A DNA stretch of 64,000 bases from Sepioteuthis lessoniana (lineage: Eukaryota; Mollusca; Cephalopoda; Myopsida; Loliginidae): assembly GCA_963585895.1 (NCBI GenBank), contig OY757907.1, forward strand, positions 111,204,502-111,268,501. Direction: 5' to 3'. Positions 33,495 through 44,576 of this stretch are shown here, piece by piece (the first letter of the stretch is position 1; each line of letters opens with the position of its first letter). The position numbers and the translations under genes were made by a program. The notes under the pieces were generated by a model. That model made no database searches. It was not told the DNA's origin and saw only the letters and a list, made by a program, of their open reading frames with translations.

Positions 33495-33765
33495 AACTCT
33501 CAGCACGTGTCAAATGTGATACAAGGCCAATCTTTAAGCGGAGTTTACCGGGTTTAAATTTAGTTTTCATTCTACTTGACTAGTTGCCATACCAAGGTTA
33601 AAGATCCAAGTCTGTCCTATTATTTATCCATAGTTGGTGATAGAATAATTCCCTAATGTATTAACCTTTTGAGGAATGCGGAAGGCCTTGCCAAGGATTT
33701 GAACTTGAGTTACCGTGTCCATTTCCAAGGATGATAAACATTTCACCATGAGCGCCTCTATTAAT
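33495..33765 (-). mobile_element. SINE-A, diverged
   Basis: AAGCGGAGTTTACCGGG, GACTAGTTGCCATACC, GATTTGAACTTGAG and head CATTTCACCATGAGCGCC. Full length but divergent. Confidence 0.75.
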
Positions 33766-33879
33766 TTTATATAAGTTGGCTCTTTTCAGCATAAATCTTT
33801 CAAGTATATTGTAAAAAATGGCTTTTATGTTTGTGGGACATTTTTCACAGAGTGAACAGGTACTACGCTCTGGTCTGAT

Positions 33880-34130
33880 ATTTAACTCCCTACCAATAAA
33901 TGTAGAATGTGACTCATTCAATGAGGGGAACCTATCAGGTGTTACCACTCCGGGCCAGAGAGGACCTGGGAGCAATGGCAATGAAGGGGTACTACACATC
34001 CCCCAAAGCTCCAGCATTACTGGAGCCTCACCATCAGACTGTCTAGTGTCATAAACAGGACATCCGTTGGGGTGTCTTACTCCACTGCAGAGATACAGTC
34101 GGTATATTCAACAGCCCAGCCGAATGGGCC
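33880..34130 (-). mobile_element. Repeat C head part
   Basis: Head block well conserved (AACCTATCAGGTGTTACC, GCAATGGCAATGAAGGGGTA, CTCCAGCATTACTGGAGCC, GCCGAATGGGCC). Tail and core absent. Confidence 0.8.
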
Positions 34131-34235
34131 AAGAGTGAGGTATATTGATAACTTTATTTACGTTATTTGAAAAGTAATAAGCCAAAATGCAGAGTTCATT
34201 TTATGGTAATTAAAAATCTTTGGTTTTTTTTTCAG

Positions 34236-34323
34236 TCACCTTATTGGACAACTGTGGTCTTGATGGTATTTTCAGTGTGTAGAAAGACAAGCTTCAAAGA
34301 TTACTGTCCTCTTCGACTCATAG
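34236..34323 (+). CDS. Candidate internal exon (hypothetical)
   Basis: An 88-bp open segment preceded by a strong acceptor (TTTTTTTTTCAG, ending 34235) and followed by AG/GTATGT (donor from 34324). Frame 0 is open (29 codons plus one base), starting SPYWTTVVLM and ending KDYCPLRLI. It matches none of the repeat families. No homologue is recognised. It would leave phase 1, compatible with the candidate at 62408. The combination of both splice sites could arise by chance in 64 kb. Confidence 0.25.
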
Positions 34324-34327
34324 GTAT

Positions 34328-34395
34328 GTATTTACTCAGTCCCACCGCTATGAGCAGGATCAGGCACAAGGTTAATTTTTATGCGGAGATTCGAC
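34328..34395 (-). mobile_element. SINE-A 3' fragment
   Basis: CAGTCCCACCGCTATGAGC, GGCACAAGGTTAATTTTT and GCGGAGA match only the 3' end of the family. Confidence 0.65.
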
Positions 34396-35055
34396 TTATA
34401 ATTCATTTACCATAATGGACGACAAAAAAATGTAAATATTTTCTAATTTAACAACTTTTACGATAGTACGTGACCTAAATTTGCGTTATCTGCATTACTT
34501 AATCTTTTTACACTATATATAAGTTGGATTATACTAAAGCTACATTGTTGGTATATTTCTTTTTACTAATGAATATTTGATTTTAGTTATTTCATGGTCA
34601 TTTTTATAGCCCAATGGCACTCAGTATATATTACCATCAACAGTCCCGTCGAAGTCAGTGTCATCATCCGACTATCATTCATCTGTTTGCTTTGCTTGAA
34701 TCTTAAGTTAGAAATAGCCAACAAGGTCTTCCGATATTCGTATCATTAAGCTTCGTTTTCATGGTATCGAAATTCGATGAACAATTTCAAAATGAATCGC
34801 TAATTTTCAAGTAAGACGCAGCTATATAAAAACCGCCATACTGTACGAGATGATTTTACAGCATAATCTACTCTATTTTAAGATTCGATTATCAATAAAC
34901 CTTCGTGTTTGGTCAGTCAGATCTGGTAAGGATTTCTGAAAAGAGTTAATGGTAAAATTTGGAACAGTTATTCGGAAGAGCATCAGTAATTTTTTTCGAG
35001 GAAAGATAAGTCATTTTCGATTTATGCCATAGTCTGATTTGAAAAAGTCTTGCAT
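34396..35055. other. Unassigned stretch
   Basis: No gene recognised. A 43-bp segment at 34883-34925 sits between TCTATTTTAAG and CTG/GTAAGG and is open in two frames, a weak exon candidate. Confidence 0.4.
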
Positions 35056-35059
35056 ATGT

Positions 35060-35265
35060 TCATCCAATCCCTCGGCCACGAGCTGGGGATGACACGAAGT
35101 CAATTTTTAAGCGGAGTAAAGAAGATGAAAAATTAAGTTTTCCTTCTAGACTAGTTGCTAACCAAGGTTAAAAGGACGAAATAAAAACAAAAACTGCCCC
35201 CAACAGTATTTGAACTCGGTTCATAGATTTAATTTTCGATGACAATAATTTATCTTAAGCGCTCC
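35060..35265 (-). mobile_element. SINE-A, internally deleted
   Basis: 3' end (CAATTTTTAAGCGGAG) and head (TTTGAACTCGG, GATGACAATAATT) are present; the central 60-80 bp is missing or replaced. Confidence 0.65.
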
Positions 35266-35351
35266 ATCAAAACTCTTTTCTTTGTGTAAAGTAATGGGAC
35301 ACTGATGCAGAAAATTGCAACGAATCTGTGACCCCAAGGTTAAGTACACTG

Positions 35352-35581
35352 TTTAGTTTTATCTAACTCATAGATAGGACCCTATCAGGTGCTACCACTT
35401 CGGGCCAGAGTCAACCTGGGAGCGATGTCAATAAAGGGGTACTCCGCATTCCCCAAAGCTCCAACATTACTGAAGCCTCACTATTAGATTGTTTACTGTC
35501 ATATCCAGGACACTTGTTGGGAGAGTCTTACCCCTCCGCAGAGAAGCAGTCGGTGTATTCTACAGCGCCAGCCGACTGGGC
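35352..35581 (-). mobile_element. Repeat C head part
   Basis: Good consensus copy of the head block, TAGGACCCTATCAGGTGC to CAGCCGACTGGGC. Tail and core absent. Confidence 0.85.
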
Positions 35582-36351
35582 AAGTGAGATTGCTTGAAAT
35601 ATCGTCTAATACGATAGCAGATATGGGGATATTTTTTTCCGATGAAAACATATCTTAAAAAATCGGAGATGAATTTTGACTTTAAAATTTAGAAGTACAA
35701 AAATGTACAGAAAAATTATCTTACTTTTTGCTTAATTCTTATCACGTGGGTTTATTGATAAGTTTCCTCCACAGGCATTGCTCAAAGGGAAAATATCTGT
35801 CTGAAAGTATACTCTTACAGGCAAAAATTATAACATTATTTCTTTTAAAGGATGTTCAGCTTGGTTTCCTATTTAGCAGTAAATTAACTAATTATGAATG
35901 AGGCAAAAAAACTTTTTTTTTATTCGAGAGATGTACATAATGGTTCCATAAAATATTTCTTCAACGAGTTGGATTAAATCATTTAAATTAATAGTCTAAT
36001 TTTTAAAGCCATGCAGAGCAAAATATGGAATAACCTAATTTTGAGTTAAGAAATCATAAAATGATCTGGTGATTTCCATTCCTGAAACAACTATCAGTTG
36101 CAAATCGTTTTACGGTTCCTAAAGACTTCAACAAGCAGTTGAGCTTATCTAATTGAAAGGAAACATGTCTAACGAAAGAATAGTCAATTGAAACAATGGC
36201 AAGTTTATTTACTGCTAAATCAAAACACCAAGAGAACATCCTCTCAGTGTCCTAATTCCCTAAATAAATACCAGGAGGAGTATTTGGTTGTTTATAACTT
36301 CCTGTTTTAACGGGCTTTCTGTCAGTTTACTGTGTATCGTCATTGAATAAG
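35582..36351. other. Unassigned stretch
   Basis: After TTTCCTCCACAG (35775) a frame stays open to about 35900, but no splice donor is visible. No family repeat. Confidence 0.4.
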
Positions 36352-36592
36352 TAAGTAAAGTTGGCGACCGTAGTCAAGGATGACCCGAAGGCTCCTTTTC
36401 AATAGCTACTACACCAAGTTGTAGGGAAGGGCGCTACTCCTTTCCTAAAATTGACACATTTTACCCTTGATCCATACCTTATTGTGCCGAGTGTTAAGCA
36501 AAGAGGCATTAAGTACCATTTTTTGAGTCTTTGGTATGACTCGACCTGGGATTGAACCCAGGTCTCCCGGGCCATTAGCGAACACTCTAAAC
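36352..36592 (-). mobile_element. SINE-B copy
   Basis: Full length: 3' end GGCGACCGTAGTCAAGG at left, head with GGGATTGAACCCAGGTC at right. Confidence 0.85.
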
Positions 36593-37275
36593 ATTCATTA
36601 AATTATAGTTTTCGTTAATCATGAGTATTACATCCTAATTATGTTTAAAGCAGAGAGCGATCAGTGATTACATGTTCCGTACTCAAACGTTGTCTGTCAA
36701 TCGAAATTCACAGACATGAAAGCGATTAATAGGGTTATGGGTTCCACAGGCCAAAGCTGCAGTTTACGTAAGACCAGAAAGCACATCTATTGTGATACAA
36801 GAAGAATCAAAGAGGGGGGGGGGATGCTAGGATTCAAGAAAATTAGTCAATTCAGGGAAGATACGTTGTTTTATGGATAAACATGAGTTAAGAAAGAGAC
36901 TAAGTTACAAAGACGCTGATATACGGAAAAATCTCAACCCCTGTTAGTCATCACAATGCAAGACGACAGTAACATGGTAAATAAAGCAATCGATGACAAA
37001 GTCACATTTGGTTTACACTCTCAATCAATTCCAGATTTAGTTCCCCTCAGACTTCTGACTGTATTTTTTCCTTCTATTCTGAAACTGAAGTTGGATCAAA
37101 GTAAATCAAGTAATTTCTTCAAAGACGAAATGAAAATATGAATAAAACTTCGGAAAAATATCCGCATTAAGAGAAATAAATTTCCTTTATTTTGATACCC
37201 ACTTTATAAATATATTTGGAGTAAAAGTTGGTTTAAAAGAATGAAGATCGTATTTATCACTGAACACTCTAACGC
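36593..37275. other. Unassigned stretch
   Basis: No gene supported. A run of ten G lies at 36819-36828. The segment at 36713-36830 is less AT-rich but unidentified. Confidence 0.45.
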
Positions 37276-37372
37276 CATTTTGATACTAGTTTCAATGTTC
37301 TATCTGGTCTAAACCAGTTCATATACTTCGGCAGCTATATTTCATCGACTGAAACGATGTCAACGTATGCAT

Positions 37373-37655
37373 CGTGGTGTAATGGTTATTGTTGTAGGAA
37401 ATGGACACGGCGACACGATTTCAAATCCTGGATGAGATTGATTGCATTTCCCATTGCACTAACACCCTTGGGAAAGGTATGAATCCAATTATTCTCCTTC
37501 CAGCTATGGGTAAATAGTAGGGCAGACTAGGTTCTTCAGCCTTGGTGAGGCAACTAGTCTAAGAGAAGGAAAACTCTGAATTCAAACCTGTTAAACTTGG
37601 CTTAAAAATTGACCTCGTGTCATATCCTGCCCGGGCGGAGGGGTTGGTAAATATG
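37373..37655 (+). mobile_element. SINE-A inside LINE-P
   Basis: Full-length copy with GTATGCAT on both sides (37365-37372, 37656-37663). Head CGTGGTGTAATGGTTATTG, B-box ACGATTTCAAATCCTGG. Confidence 0.9.
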
Positions 37656-37910
37656 GTATGCATAGTTGAAGCACTGATTCTTATTGAAAGGTTATCGACC
37701 TAATGATATCTGGTCTCTGATAAAATAAAACGGGAATTCTTTCAAGCTGTAGCCGTGTCAGTACTACTGTATGGTTGCATACCTGATCTTTGACGAAACG
37801 TTTAGAGAAAAAGCAGGATGAGAACTGCATAAGAATGCTGCGTGCTGCTTTGAATAGATCCTGGGAGCAGTACGCTACAAAGCAGGTTTACGGCCATATA
37901 CCGGACATTG

Positions 37911-38155
37911 GCCTAGCGGTTAGAGTGTTCACCAATGACCCGGGAGACCTGGGTTCAATCCTAGGTCGAGTCATACCAAAGACTAAAAAAAATGGTACTT
38001 GATGCCTCCTTGCTTAACACTCAGCATTATAAGGTACGGATCAAGGGTAAAGAGGAGCAATACAGGGAAAGGAGTAGGCGCCCTCCCCTACACCTTGTTG
38101 TTGTAGCTATCGAAAAGGGAGCCTTCGGGTCCCCCTCGACTATGATCGCCAACTT
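37911..38155 (+). mobile_element. SINE-B inside LINE-P, complete head
   Basis: Best-preserved tRNA-like head of the family: TGGCCTAGCGGTTAGAGTG (A-box region), GGGTTCAATCCTAGG (B-box in a CCTGG/CTAGG stem). The 3' end is CCCTCGACTATGATCGCCAA. Confidence 0.9.
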
Positions 38156-38354
38156 CTATCTCACGAAGCATTAAAGTAAGACAAACAAAACATGTGAACC
38201 ACTGTTAGAAAAGTTTGTATGAACAGGCTGGCGAAGTTCTTTGAACTCCAACACATGGGCATACCAGTGTCGGGTGACTTGCATGATTTTACACTTGTCA
38301 GCTTTTTGCGGACACTGAATGCAGTTGAGAGGACTTCATGTGATAACTGGTAGG

Positions 38355-38357
<3 letters not shown>

Positions 38358-38413
<56 letters not shown>
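38358..38413. repeat. (GA)n microsatellite inside LINE-P
   Basis: About 28 GA units, located where LINE-P normally reads TGGAGAGAGAGGGT (WRERV in the protein). Confidence 0.95.
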
Positions 38414-38415
<2 letters not shown>

Positions 38416-38460
38416 TGGGAACTCCGTTCTGTCCGCGGGACCTGATGATCTTGTCTAAAA

Positions 38461-39501
38461 GTTGTTTTATAAGAATGAAGATCTTATTTATCCATTAACT
38501 CTCTTACGCTGCTTTGTTTTTAGTCTCCTTATTCTATCTTGAATGAAACTTTTTTTCATAGAATTAGAAATCTTTATCAGTTAACCCTCTCCTTAATTTC
38601 TTCTCGTCAGATTTAATTGCATATATTAAAATAGCTTGTATTTTTTCTCTCTAAGAAACCGACATCAATCAATTCTAAACAATTGATCTTAATAAAGTAG
38701 ACGTTGCAATTAAAATATTTGAGTCGTAAGCATTTTATTTAATTATTTCATGTCTAATGTTGGTAATTATTCTCGTTTGTGCTTTTTTTCCTAATGAAAA
38801 ATGCCAAGGTTGTTAATAGTCATACGAGTCTTATGTCCTTTCGTCCACCTAGGTGTAGGGATATGTGTGTGTCCTTAGAAGTTTTCAATGGGGAAGGGGT
38901 GAGTTTGGAGGAAGAAATATGATGCCAGTTTCCAAATTATTTAAAAGGTCGTTTGCTTAGAGGAAACATATTGAATACGTGACAGAAATTAGTCACGCGT
39001 TAAATTAATACCATTTTGTAATTCATTATTTCAACTTAAGTCTATTACCCCCAAAATAAAGGGATTGTTTTTGTACTAACCAGTCGTTCTGCTTAGGATG
39101 AAAGTGTAATATTTGTTGACATTGCTAAAGATCAAAGTGTAGCATCTTTACCAGGGAAATTTCCATAGTAATCTTAAAACTATAAGATATAAAATACGTT
39201 TTTAAAGCAGTTATTTAGAACTATCTAAAATTTGATATTTCTTCAACACAAGAGAAGAAATCCCGGATATATAAATATAAAGTTGATTATTTTAATTTAT
39301 TTTGTATTAGACTTAAGGTGATTTCTACAGATACAGGTACGACACACTGACCCTTGATAGGATTGTCAGAGCTACACTTTGACCCTGAGCAAATACACAG
39401 TACACAAATCAGAGTAGAAATTACAGAGACGAACAAAAGCAAACAAAGTGTAGAATTCATAGGATATGGTGATGATAATGTATCCACATACACACATACC
39501 C

Positions 39502-39533
<32 letters not shown>

Positions 39534-40653
39534 GCAAAAATACTTATGTACGAAGCAAAGTTGAAAAGATTAGAATGTGAGTCATACACACTATTAACTT
39601 TTTTCACCGATGGAATCCAAGCTATGCAACGATGAAAGAAGCGAAGGAGACTATGTTGAAAAATTAACCCAATTTTGTCATATTCCAAGAGTTTGTCTTG
39701 GTTAGTCTAAGAACTTTTCAACCGACCTGCGTACAAATACACATACATGCCTAGACCCATACGTGAGTGTGTGAGTATGTCTGTGCGCGCAAAATAGGTA
39801 ATTCTTCGACTATTGAGACAGACGTTTTTCTTGTTTTTCACCGCTTTCTTTGAAAGATTCCTAGTTACCTGCTAATATCGCTTTTCGTTTTATGTGGAAA
39901 ACTTTGACCTAACCTAAAAAAATGTACAAAAAAGAAAAATTATTGCTTTCTTAAAACTTTTTTTCACTTCTTTCAGAAGTTTTTCATCTTATTTTCAGTT
40001 TTTTGTTTTGTTCTTCTCTAAGATTCCTCGACTTTGTAATCCATTGTCTTTAATTTTGGCAAAAAAATCTCCTACTTAGCTGATCGGTGATGAGATGAAA
40101 GAACATTTTTTTCATGACTTCAACACAAAAGCACTCCACCAAAACTATCACTAACCGTGTTAAGTGTTTTGTCAGCGCAGGGATTTTGAACTGTTGATTT
40201 CCTCTTTTAAGAGAGTTTGACTATAAACAAGTGCCAGTAGCAAAGCAACTATGTTTGATTCGATTTGGAATAAAAGAAAAGCTAGTAAAGAAAAACCCAA
40301 AATTATTATCTTGATTGCCTTGTCTAATTGTTCGAGTTTTATTTTACTAATATATTCACATAGAAAGGACTGTGTCATTGACTCTATACTTAAAGACGTC
40401 TTGGAATATTTGGCATTTGGTTCAATAAAATGATTAATTTTAACGGCAGTTTTGGTTCTTTTCTACCTGGAAGTTAAGGAACCACATTCACTGTTTGTTC
40501 ATATTGTTGTAAAAGTGACATTTCGTATCGTCACAGCAGGAAGATAACAAAAAGTACCCTGAAGATGTATATTCATTTTCATAATATACACACGTTGATA
40601 TTCAATAGGAGGAATAAATAGAGAATCTTCTTTTAAAAATACCATCAATTAAT
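38461..40653. other. Long stretch without recognised genes
   Basis: (TA)n at 39505-39533 preceded by a CA/GT run. Reading frames at 39287-39688 cross the microsatellite and are not credible. No family repeats: one of the longest repeat-poor intervals. Confidence 0.5.
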
Positions 40654-40760
40654 GGATTCATTTATGATCCCGAAACGGATATAACTTTTCAAACTCCTAA
40701 GCGTAGATTACCCTTTTAAGTTTGCAAAGTTATATCCGCTTCTGGGTCAGAAATGAACCC
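40654..40760. repeat. Imperfect foldback hairpin
   Basis: 42-nt arms (40654-40695 and 40719-40760) pair at about 36 positions, including the identical GCGGATATAACTTT-type core. Loop about 23 nt. Could be a small MITE or a transcribed hairpin; no element assigned. Confidence 0.75.
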
Positions 40761-41011
40761 ACCTATTGAATTTCTCACAAAGCCTCGTGTAAAAATGACT
40801 GCTGGAGTTAGAAATAGTTGTTCTAATATTACTTGCAGAAGTTTAGTCTGCTTTTCCAGGATCGTTTTTAGTTATTCTATATTTCTAAAGAAAAGTTACT
40901 GGAATTGTTAAAAAATCCTTCATCGCTTCAGTTATACATGTACAATTTCCTATCTTCACAGAAAGAAGAAAACAAGAGGTGCCCTTCACGGAAATATTTG
41001 TATATAGAATA

Positions 41012-42530
41012 CAGTGGTGGAAATAAGTATAAGACACTCTATTAAACTGTCAATAATTTTCTTATTCCAGCACAAAATCCTCTAAAAATTTGTGTGTGGT
41101 TCCTAGATCCGATGGATATTAGTATACATATTCGATTTTATAATAACTTTCTACCAAAAAAAGTTATTAACAAAACTTCGTTTTCGAGTGTGGAAATAAT
41201 TATAAGACAGTTTTGAAAATGTGATATCTAGTTTACTTCAGAATACCAAAGAAAGAATAAGAGCATGCACAGATTATGAAAAGACTTGAAATGATTTTAA
41301 GCCAGTGAGTTCTATCTAAAAATTTCATAATTGAATTCAGTTACTGCAACATGGCTAGGAACTCCCTACTTAATGAAAATGAAAAAGGGCACATTTCTGC
41401 CTATCAACTGGAAGGAAAATCTCTAAGTTTCATAGCAAGAGAACTGTCAATGTCCCGAACATTTGTGAGAAATTATCTAAAGGACCTTGAATCGTATGGC
41501 ACCAGAAAACGTCCAGGTCATCCACCTGCCAGACATCGACTTTTTCAAGAATTTTCTGAAGATCAATCAAGCTCAAGAGATCTGCAAAAATCTTAGAATT
41601 TACCCATCACTCCATGAAAGACCAAATCTCGTATATTGAAACAGGAAGACAGCCCCTGCTTTAACTGCTAAACACATGAAAATGTGCATAGATTGGGTAA
41701 AGAAAAAAAGTAACACGGTCAAAAGGGAAATGGGAAACCGTGGTGTTTTCTGATAAGAAGTTTAATTTGTATTGCCCCGACGGCTCCCAGTGTTACTGGC
41801 CTGATTCAAGAAAGCAGCAGCTGTTTTCTAAAAGACCATTTGGAGGAGGATCTGTTATGGTTTGTGGAGCTTTTTCTGCGTCTGGAAAGGCTGGTTTAGT
41901 GAGGGAAGGGAAACAAAACTGTTCGATATATCAATCTGTTGGAAAAAAAGTCTTTTCCCATTTATACAACAGACACCAATAATGCCTTTTTTCAACAGGA
42001 CAACACAGCCATACAAACTTCTGAGATCACGAAAGACTGGTTAAAAACAAAGAACATTGATGTTTTGGACTTGCGCTCTAAATCTCCAGATTTAAACCCT
42101 AGAGAAAATTTGTGGGGAATTTTGTTAAGAGTATATAAAAATAAACGTCTATTTGAAGATCGAGAAACTTTAAAATCTTGCATTAAACAGTATTGGAATG
42201 AAATTCCATCTGAAACTCTCAGAAACCTCACTGATTCAATGCAAAACAGGGGTGTAACAATTGAAAGGGAATTGATGTAAATATTGAATTTTATACAATG
42301 TTGCTGTTAAATACAAAGTTTCTTATACTTATTTCCACACCCCAAAACGAAATTTTCTTAATGACTTTCTTAATAACCTTTTTTTTGGGGTGGAAAGTTG
42401 TTATAAAATCGAATATGTATACTAATACCATCGGATCTAGGTACCACACACAAATTTTCAGAGGAATTTATGCAGTAATAAAAAATTATTATTGATTTAA
42501 TGGGGTGTTTTATTCTTGTTTCCACCACTG
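41012..42530 (+). mobile_element. Tc1/mariner element, complete ends
   Basis: 1519 bp between TA dinucleotides (41010-41011, 42531-42532). Terminal inverted repeats start CAGTGGTGGAAA and extend about 200 bp. Each inverted repeat holds a second site resembling the tip (GTGTGGAAATAATTATAAGA at 41187 and its complement at 42321-42340), giving the IR/DR layout of Tc1-like elements such as Sleeping Beauty. The single transposase gene is broken. The ends look intact, so mobilisation in trans is conceivable but untested. Confidence 0.95.
41351..42280 (+). pseudogene. Tc1-like DD34E transposase, frameshifted
   Basis: DNA-cutting transposase, which acts in the nucleus on the flanking inverted repeats. 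The N-terminal frame (41351-41596, 81 codons, starts MARNSLLNENEKG) has an HTH of the SLSFIARELSMSRTFVRNYL type and stops early. The middle frame 41740-41982 carries the first catalytic Asp in VFSDKK (41752-41754) and the WPDS and GGGSVMVCGAF motifs. The last frame (to 42280) has the second Asp in FFQQDN (41999-42001) and Glu in LNPRENLWG (42104-42106), 34 residues later, hence DD34E. At least two frame changes and the early stop make it inactive. Confidence 0.95.
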
Positions 42531-42584
42531 TATATACACGTTAATTTCTTTAAGGTAAAAATGCAGTTGTATTTTACAAAGCTT

Positions 42585-42697
42585 TTTGCTTAAATGTGGC
42601 TCAAAGCCGTAAGAATGAGGCAGTCAATGAGACTCAAATTCACTCGTGTAGGTTTACTGTTCGAGCTTGATAACCATTACACCACCCGAGGCGCCCA
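42585..42697 (-). mobile_element. SINE-G copy
   Basis: Tail CTTTTTGCTTAAATGTGGC at left, GAGACTCAAATTCACTCG (B-box region), head ACCATTACACCACCCGAGG at right. Confidence 0.8.
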
Positions 42698-42798
42698 AAA
42701 GTTAAAAAAGAGTACCAGGCCCAGGGTGTTAGCTACTCTCATATGCATTGGACGAGTCCAATTAAAAGCCCATGTCGGTAAAAGCAAATCAGAATTGT

Positions 42799-43078
42799 GG
42801 AGGTGCCCGTGGTGTAATGGTTATCGTCGTCGGAAATGGACACGGCGATACGAGTTCAAATCCTGGACGAGATTGATTGCATTTCTAATAGCACTAATAC
42901 CCTTGGGAAAAATATAAATCCAATTATTCTCCCTCCAGCTATGGGTAAATAGTAGGACAGATTTGGTTCTTCAGCCTAGGAGAAGGAATACTCTGAATTC
43001 AAACCTGTTAAACTCCGCTTAAAAATTGACTTTGTGTCATATCCTGCCCGAGTGGCGGGGTTTGTAAATATGGTAAGG
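42799..43078 (+). mobile_element. SINE-A with 15-bp target duplication
   Basis: Head CCCGTGGTGTAATGGTTATC, B-box ACGAGTTCAAATCCTGG, family 3' end. GCAAATCAGAATTGT (42784-42798) and GCAAATCAGAACTGT (43079-43093) flank it, 14 of 15 identical. Lacks the GCCTTGGTGAGGCAAC block through an internal deletion. Confidence 0.95.
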
Positions 43079-43119
43079 GCAAATCAGAACTGTTATACTC
43101 TACAACAATTATGATTCAA

Positions 43120-43565
43120 AGAATTCCGATCTAATATAAATTATTTGCATACAGTTGCATGGTTTCAAGTATTCCTATTTAATACTAATAATTACATGGT
43201 TTCAAGTAATCATTTCAATTTAATAATCGTCATTTGTTGGGACATTGTTTTATAGTTTTAAATAACAAACCTTCGTAAACAATTATAGCTTCAAGTAACT
43301 ATTCTTAATATCTATAATTTACAGCATTAGGTATTCCTATCGAAATGAAATAATTTTTAAACAGATCTATTTTACCTATAGATGAGACCCTAAAAGGCGC
43401 TACCACTCTGGTTCAAAGTCGACCGGAGAAAGGTTACTCTATGTATTTCATATTCACCCTACAGGAGCTTTACAATCAGATGTCCAGGAGACTACATTTT
43501 TTTTTTTTATGGGAAAGAGGGTTACTCCTCTACAAGAGATAAAATCAATGTATTACTCACAGAAC
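43120..43565 (-). mobile_element. Repeat C, core and head
   Basis: Core units with TTTCAAGTATTCCTATTTAA and TTCAAGTAA, then a diverged head block (GAGACCCTAAAAGGCGC, TACTCCTCTACAAGAG). Tail absent. Confidence 0.65.
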
Positions 43566-43702
43566 AATCCATTACAATGAAAAATTTAATTAGAAAATTA
43601 CGTTCCGCTCAAATTAAGAAAAAAAAATCAAAATTATCACTGTTACAAACAGAACTGGATATTGCATTATCCTTTAAGTTACAGTCTTGTAAATGGATGT
43701 AT

Positions 43703-44576
43703 TAACCAAATCTCTTCATCAGTGGCAGGATGCCATTCAAGGTCAATTTTTAAGCGAAGCACAGTTGGTTTAAATTCAGAGTTTTCCGTCTACAAGACTG
43801 GTTATATTGGGATAAAAATAACATAAAAATGATAAAATGAATAAATGCAAAAGTAACAGTTTCCTAGGAGGCCTCTGATAGGAAGCGAAATTGCTGCATG
43901 TCTAAAAAGAGAGGCATCCTGTCACCGAAGAGAAACTCTCTGAGAAGCTATTATCACCTCGACTTTGACCATTTTCTCTCGGCTGCCAGTAGAGAGCGCA
44001 GGTGTTAGCTAGAGCCCTGGTGCCTTGCAGAAGACGCAGCATCTTGCAAGTAGCAGCGAGACACATGATGAATCCTCAGATTAAAATTGGCAAAAGATAA
44101 TTCCCTGATGTTCTTCAAATGTCTTGTCTTGGAAGCCAAACTATTTCTGCTGGTTCAAGAAAGCATTCCACACGACAGAATTGTCGTAAACCTCGAAAAT
44201 AAAATTTGAGTCTAAAAGGTATCCTTGTCTTTTTGCTTCCATCCTTAATTCCCTTACACCTTCGACAGACAAAAAGAAGAAAACAAGTAAATGAGACAAG
44301 AAGAATAAAAATGGAGTCAGATTACAAACCTCATAACCTCCTTACAAAACCAACAATTAACCACAGATTACGAAACAACCTTCATCAGCCTCATAGTTAA
44401 CTTACTAAGGTTAAAGAACTCAATATTCCCGATTATTTGCTTATAGCTGTGAAAAGAACAGATTAATGCGTTTCCCGAGGGCTTCAGCGTGAAGTGAAAC
44501 GCAGTCTTGTCCATGATTTGAAGTTGGCCACTGATTTCAGATCTTATGAAAATAACCGTAATGTTAAGCGCTCCTC
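43703..44576 (-). mobile_element. SINE-A interrupted by element M
   Basis: 3' half at 43703-43804 and 5' half at 44396-44576 (CTAAGGTTAAAGAACTC, GAAACGCAGTCTTGTCC, ATAACCGTAATG). They are contiguous in the family consensus once the intervening 591 bp are removed. Confidence 0.65.
43805..44395. mobile_element. Unclassified insertion M
   Basis: Defined by interruption of SINE-A, with GTTA at both junctions (43801-43804, 44396-44399). Less AT-rich in its centre (GCTGCCAGTAGAGAGCGC at about 43981). No protein recognised; first and last bases are TAT...ATA. Class unknown. Confidence 0.5.

Larger units (their letters stand above)
37276..38460 (+). pseudogene. LINE-P decayed copy hosting two SINEs
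   Basis: LINE-P segments at about 37276-37372, 37664-37910 and 38156-38460, interrupted by SINE-A and SINE-B. Recognisable pieces include YISSTE just before the SINE-A, the KIKREFFQAVAV-type segment written here with stops, LEKKQDENCIRMLRAALNRSW and the final GGACCTGATGATC tail. These belong to the region downstream of the RT catalytic motif. Not functional. Confidence 0.75.

Noticed and set aside
34883-34925. 43-bp + strand segment between TCTATTTTAAG and CTG/GTAAGG.
   Set aside because: Open in two frames and very short; its phase does not connect cleanly to both other exon candidates.
36713-36870. Open segment with VMGSTGQ and KEGGG resembling the ribosomal protein S28e core (VLGRTGSQ, VREGD).
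   Set aside because: Only a few residues agree, spacing is wrong, and a G-run interrupts it. Not enough to call a retropseudogene without an alignment.
39287-39688. 133-codon minus frame and 93-codon plus frame over the same (TA)n/(CA)n tract.
   Set aside because: Both include long IYIYIY-type runs produced by the microsatellite.
42799-42870. tRNA-like heads as functional tRNA genes.
   Set aside because: A and B boxes are present but the heads lack a proper cloverleaf acceptor and continue into SINE bodies with target duplications.
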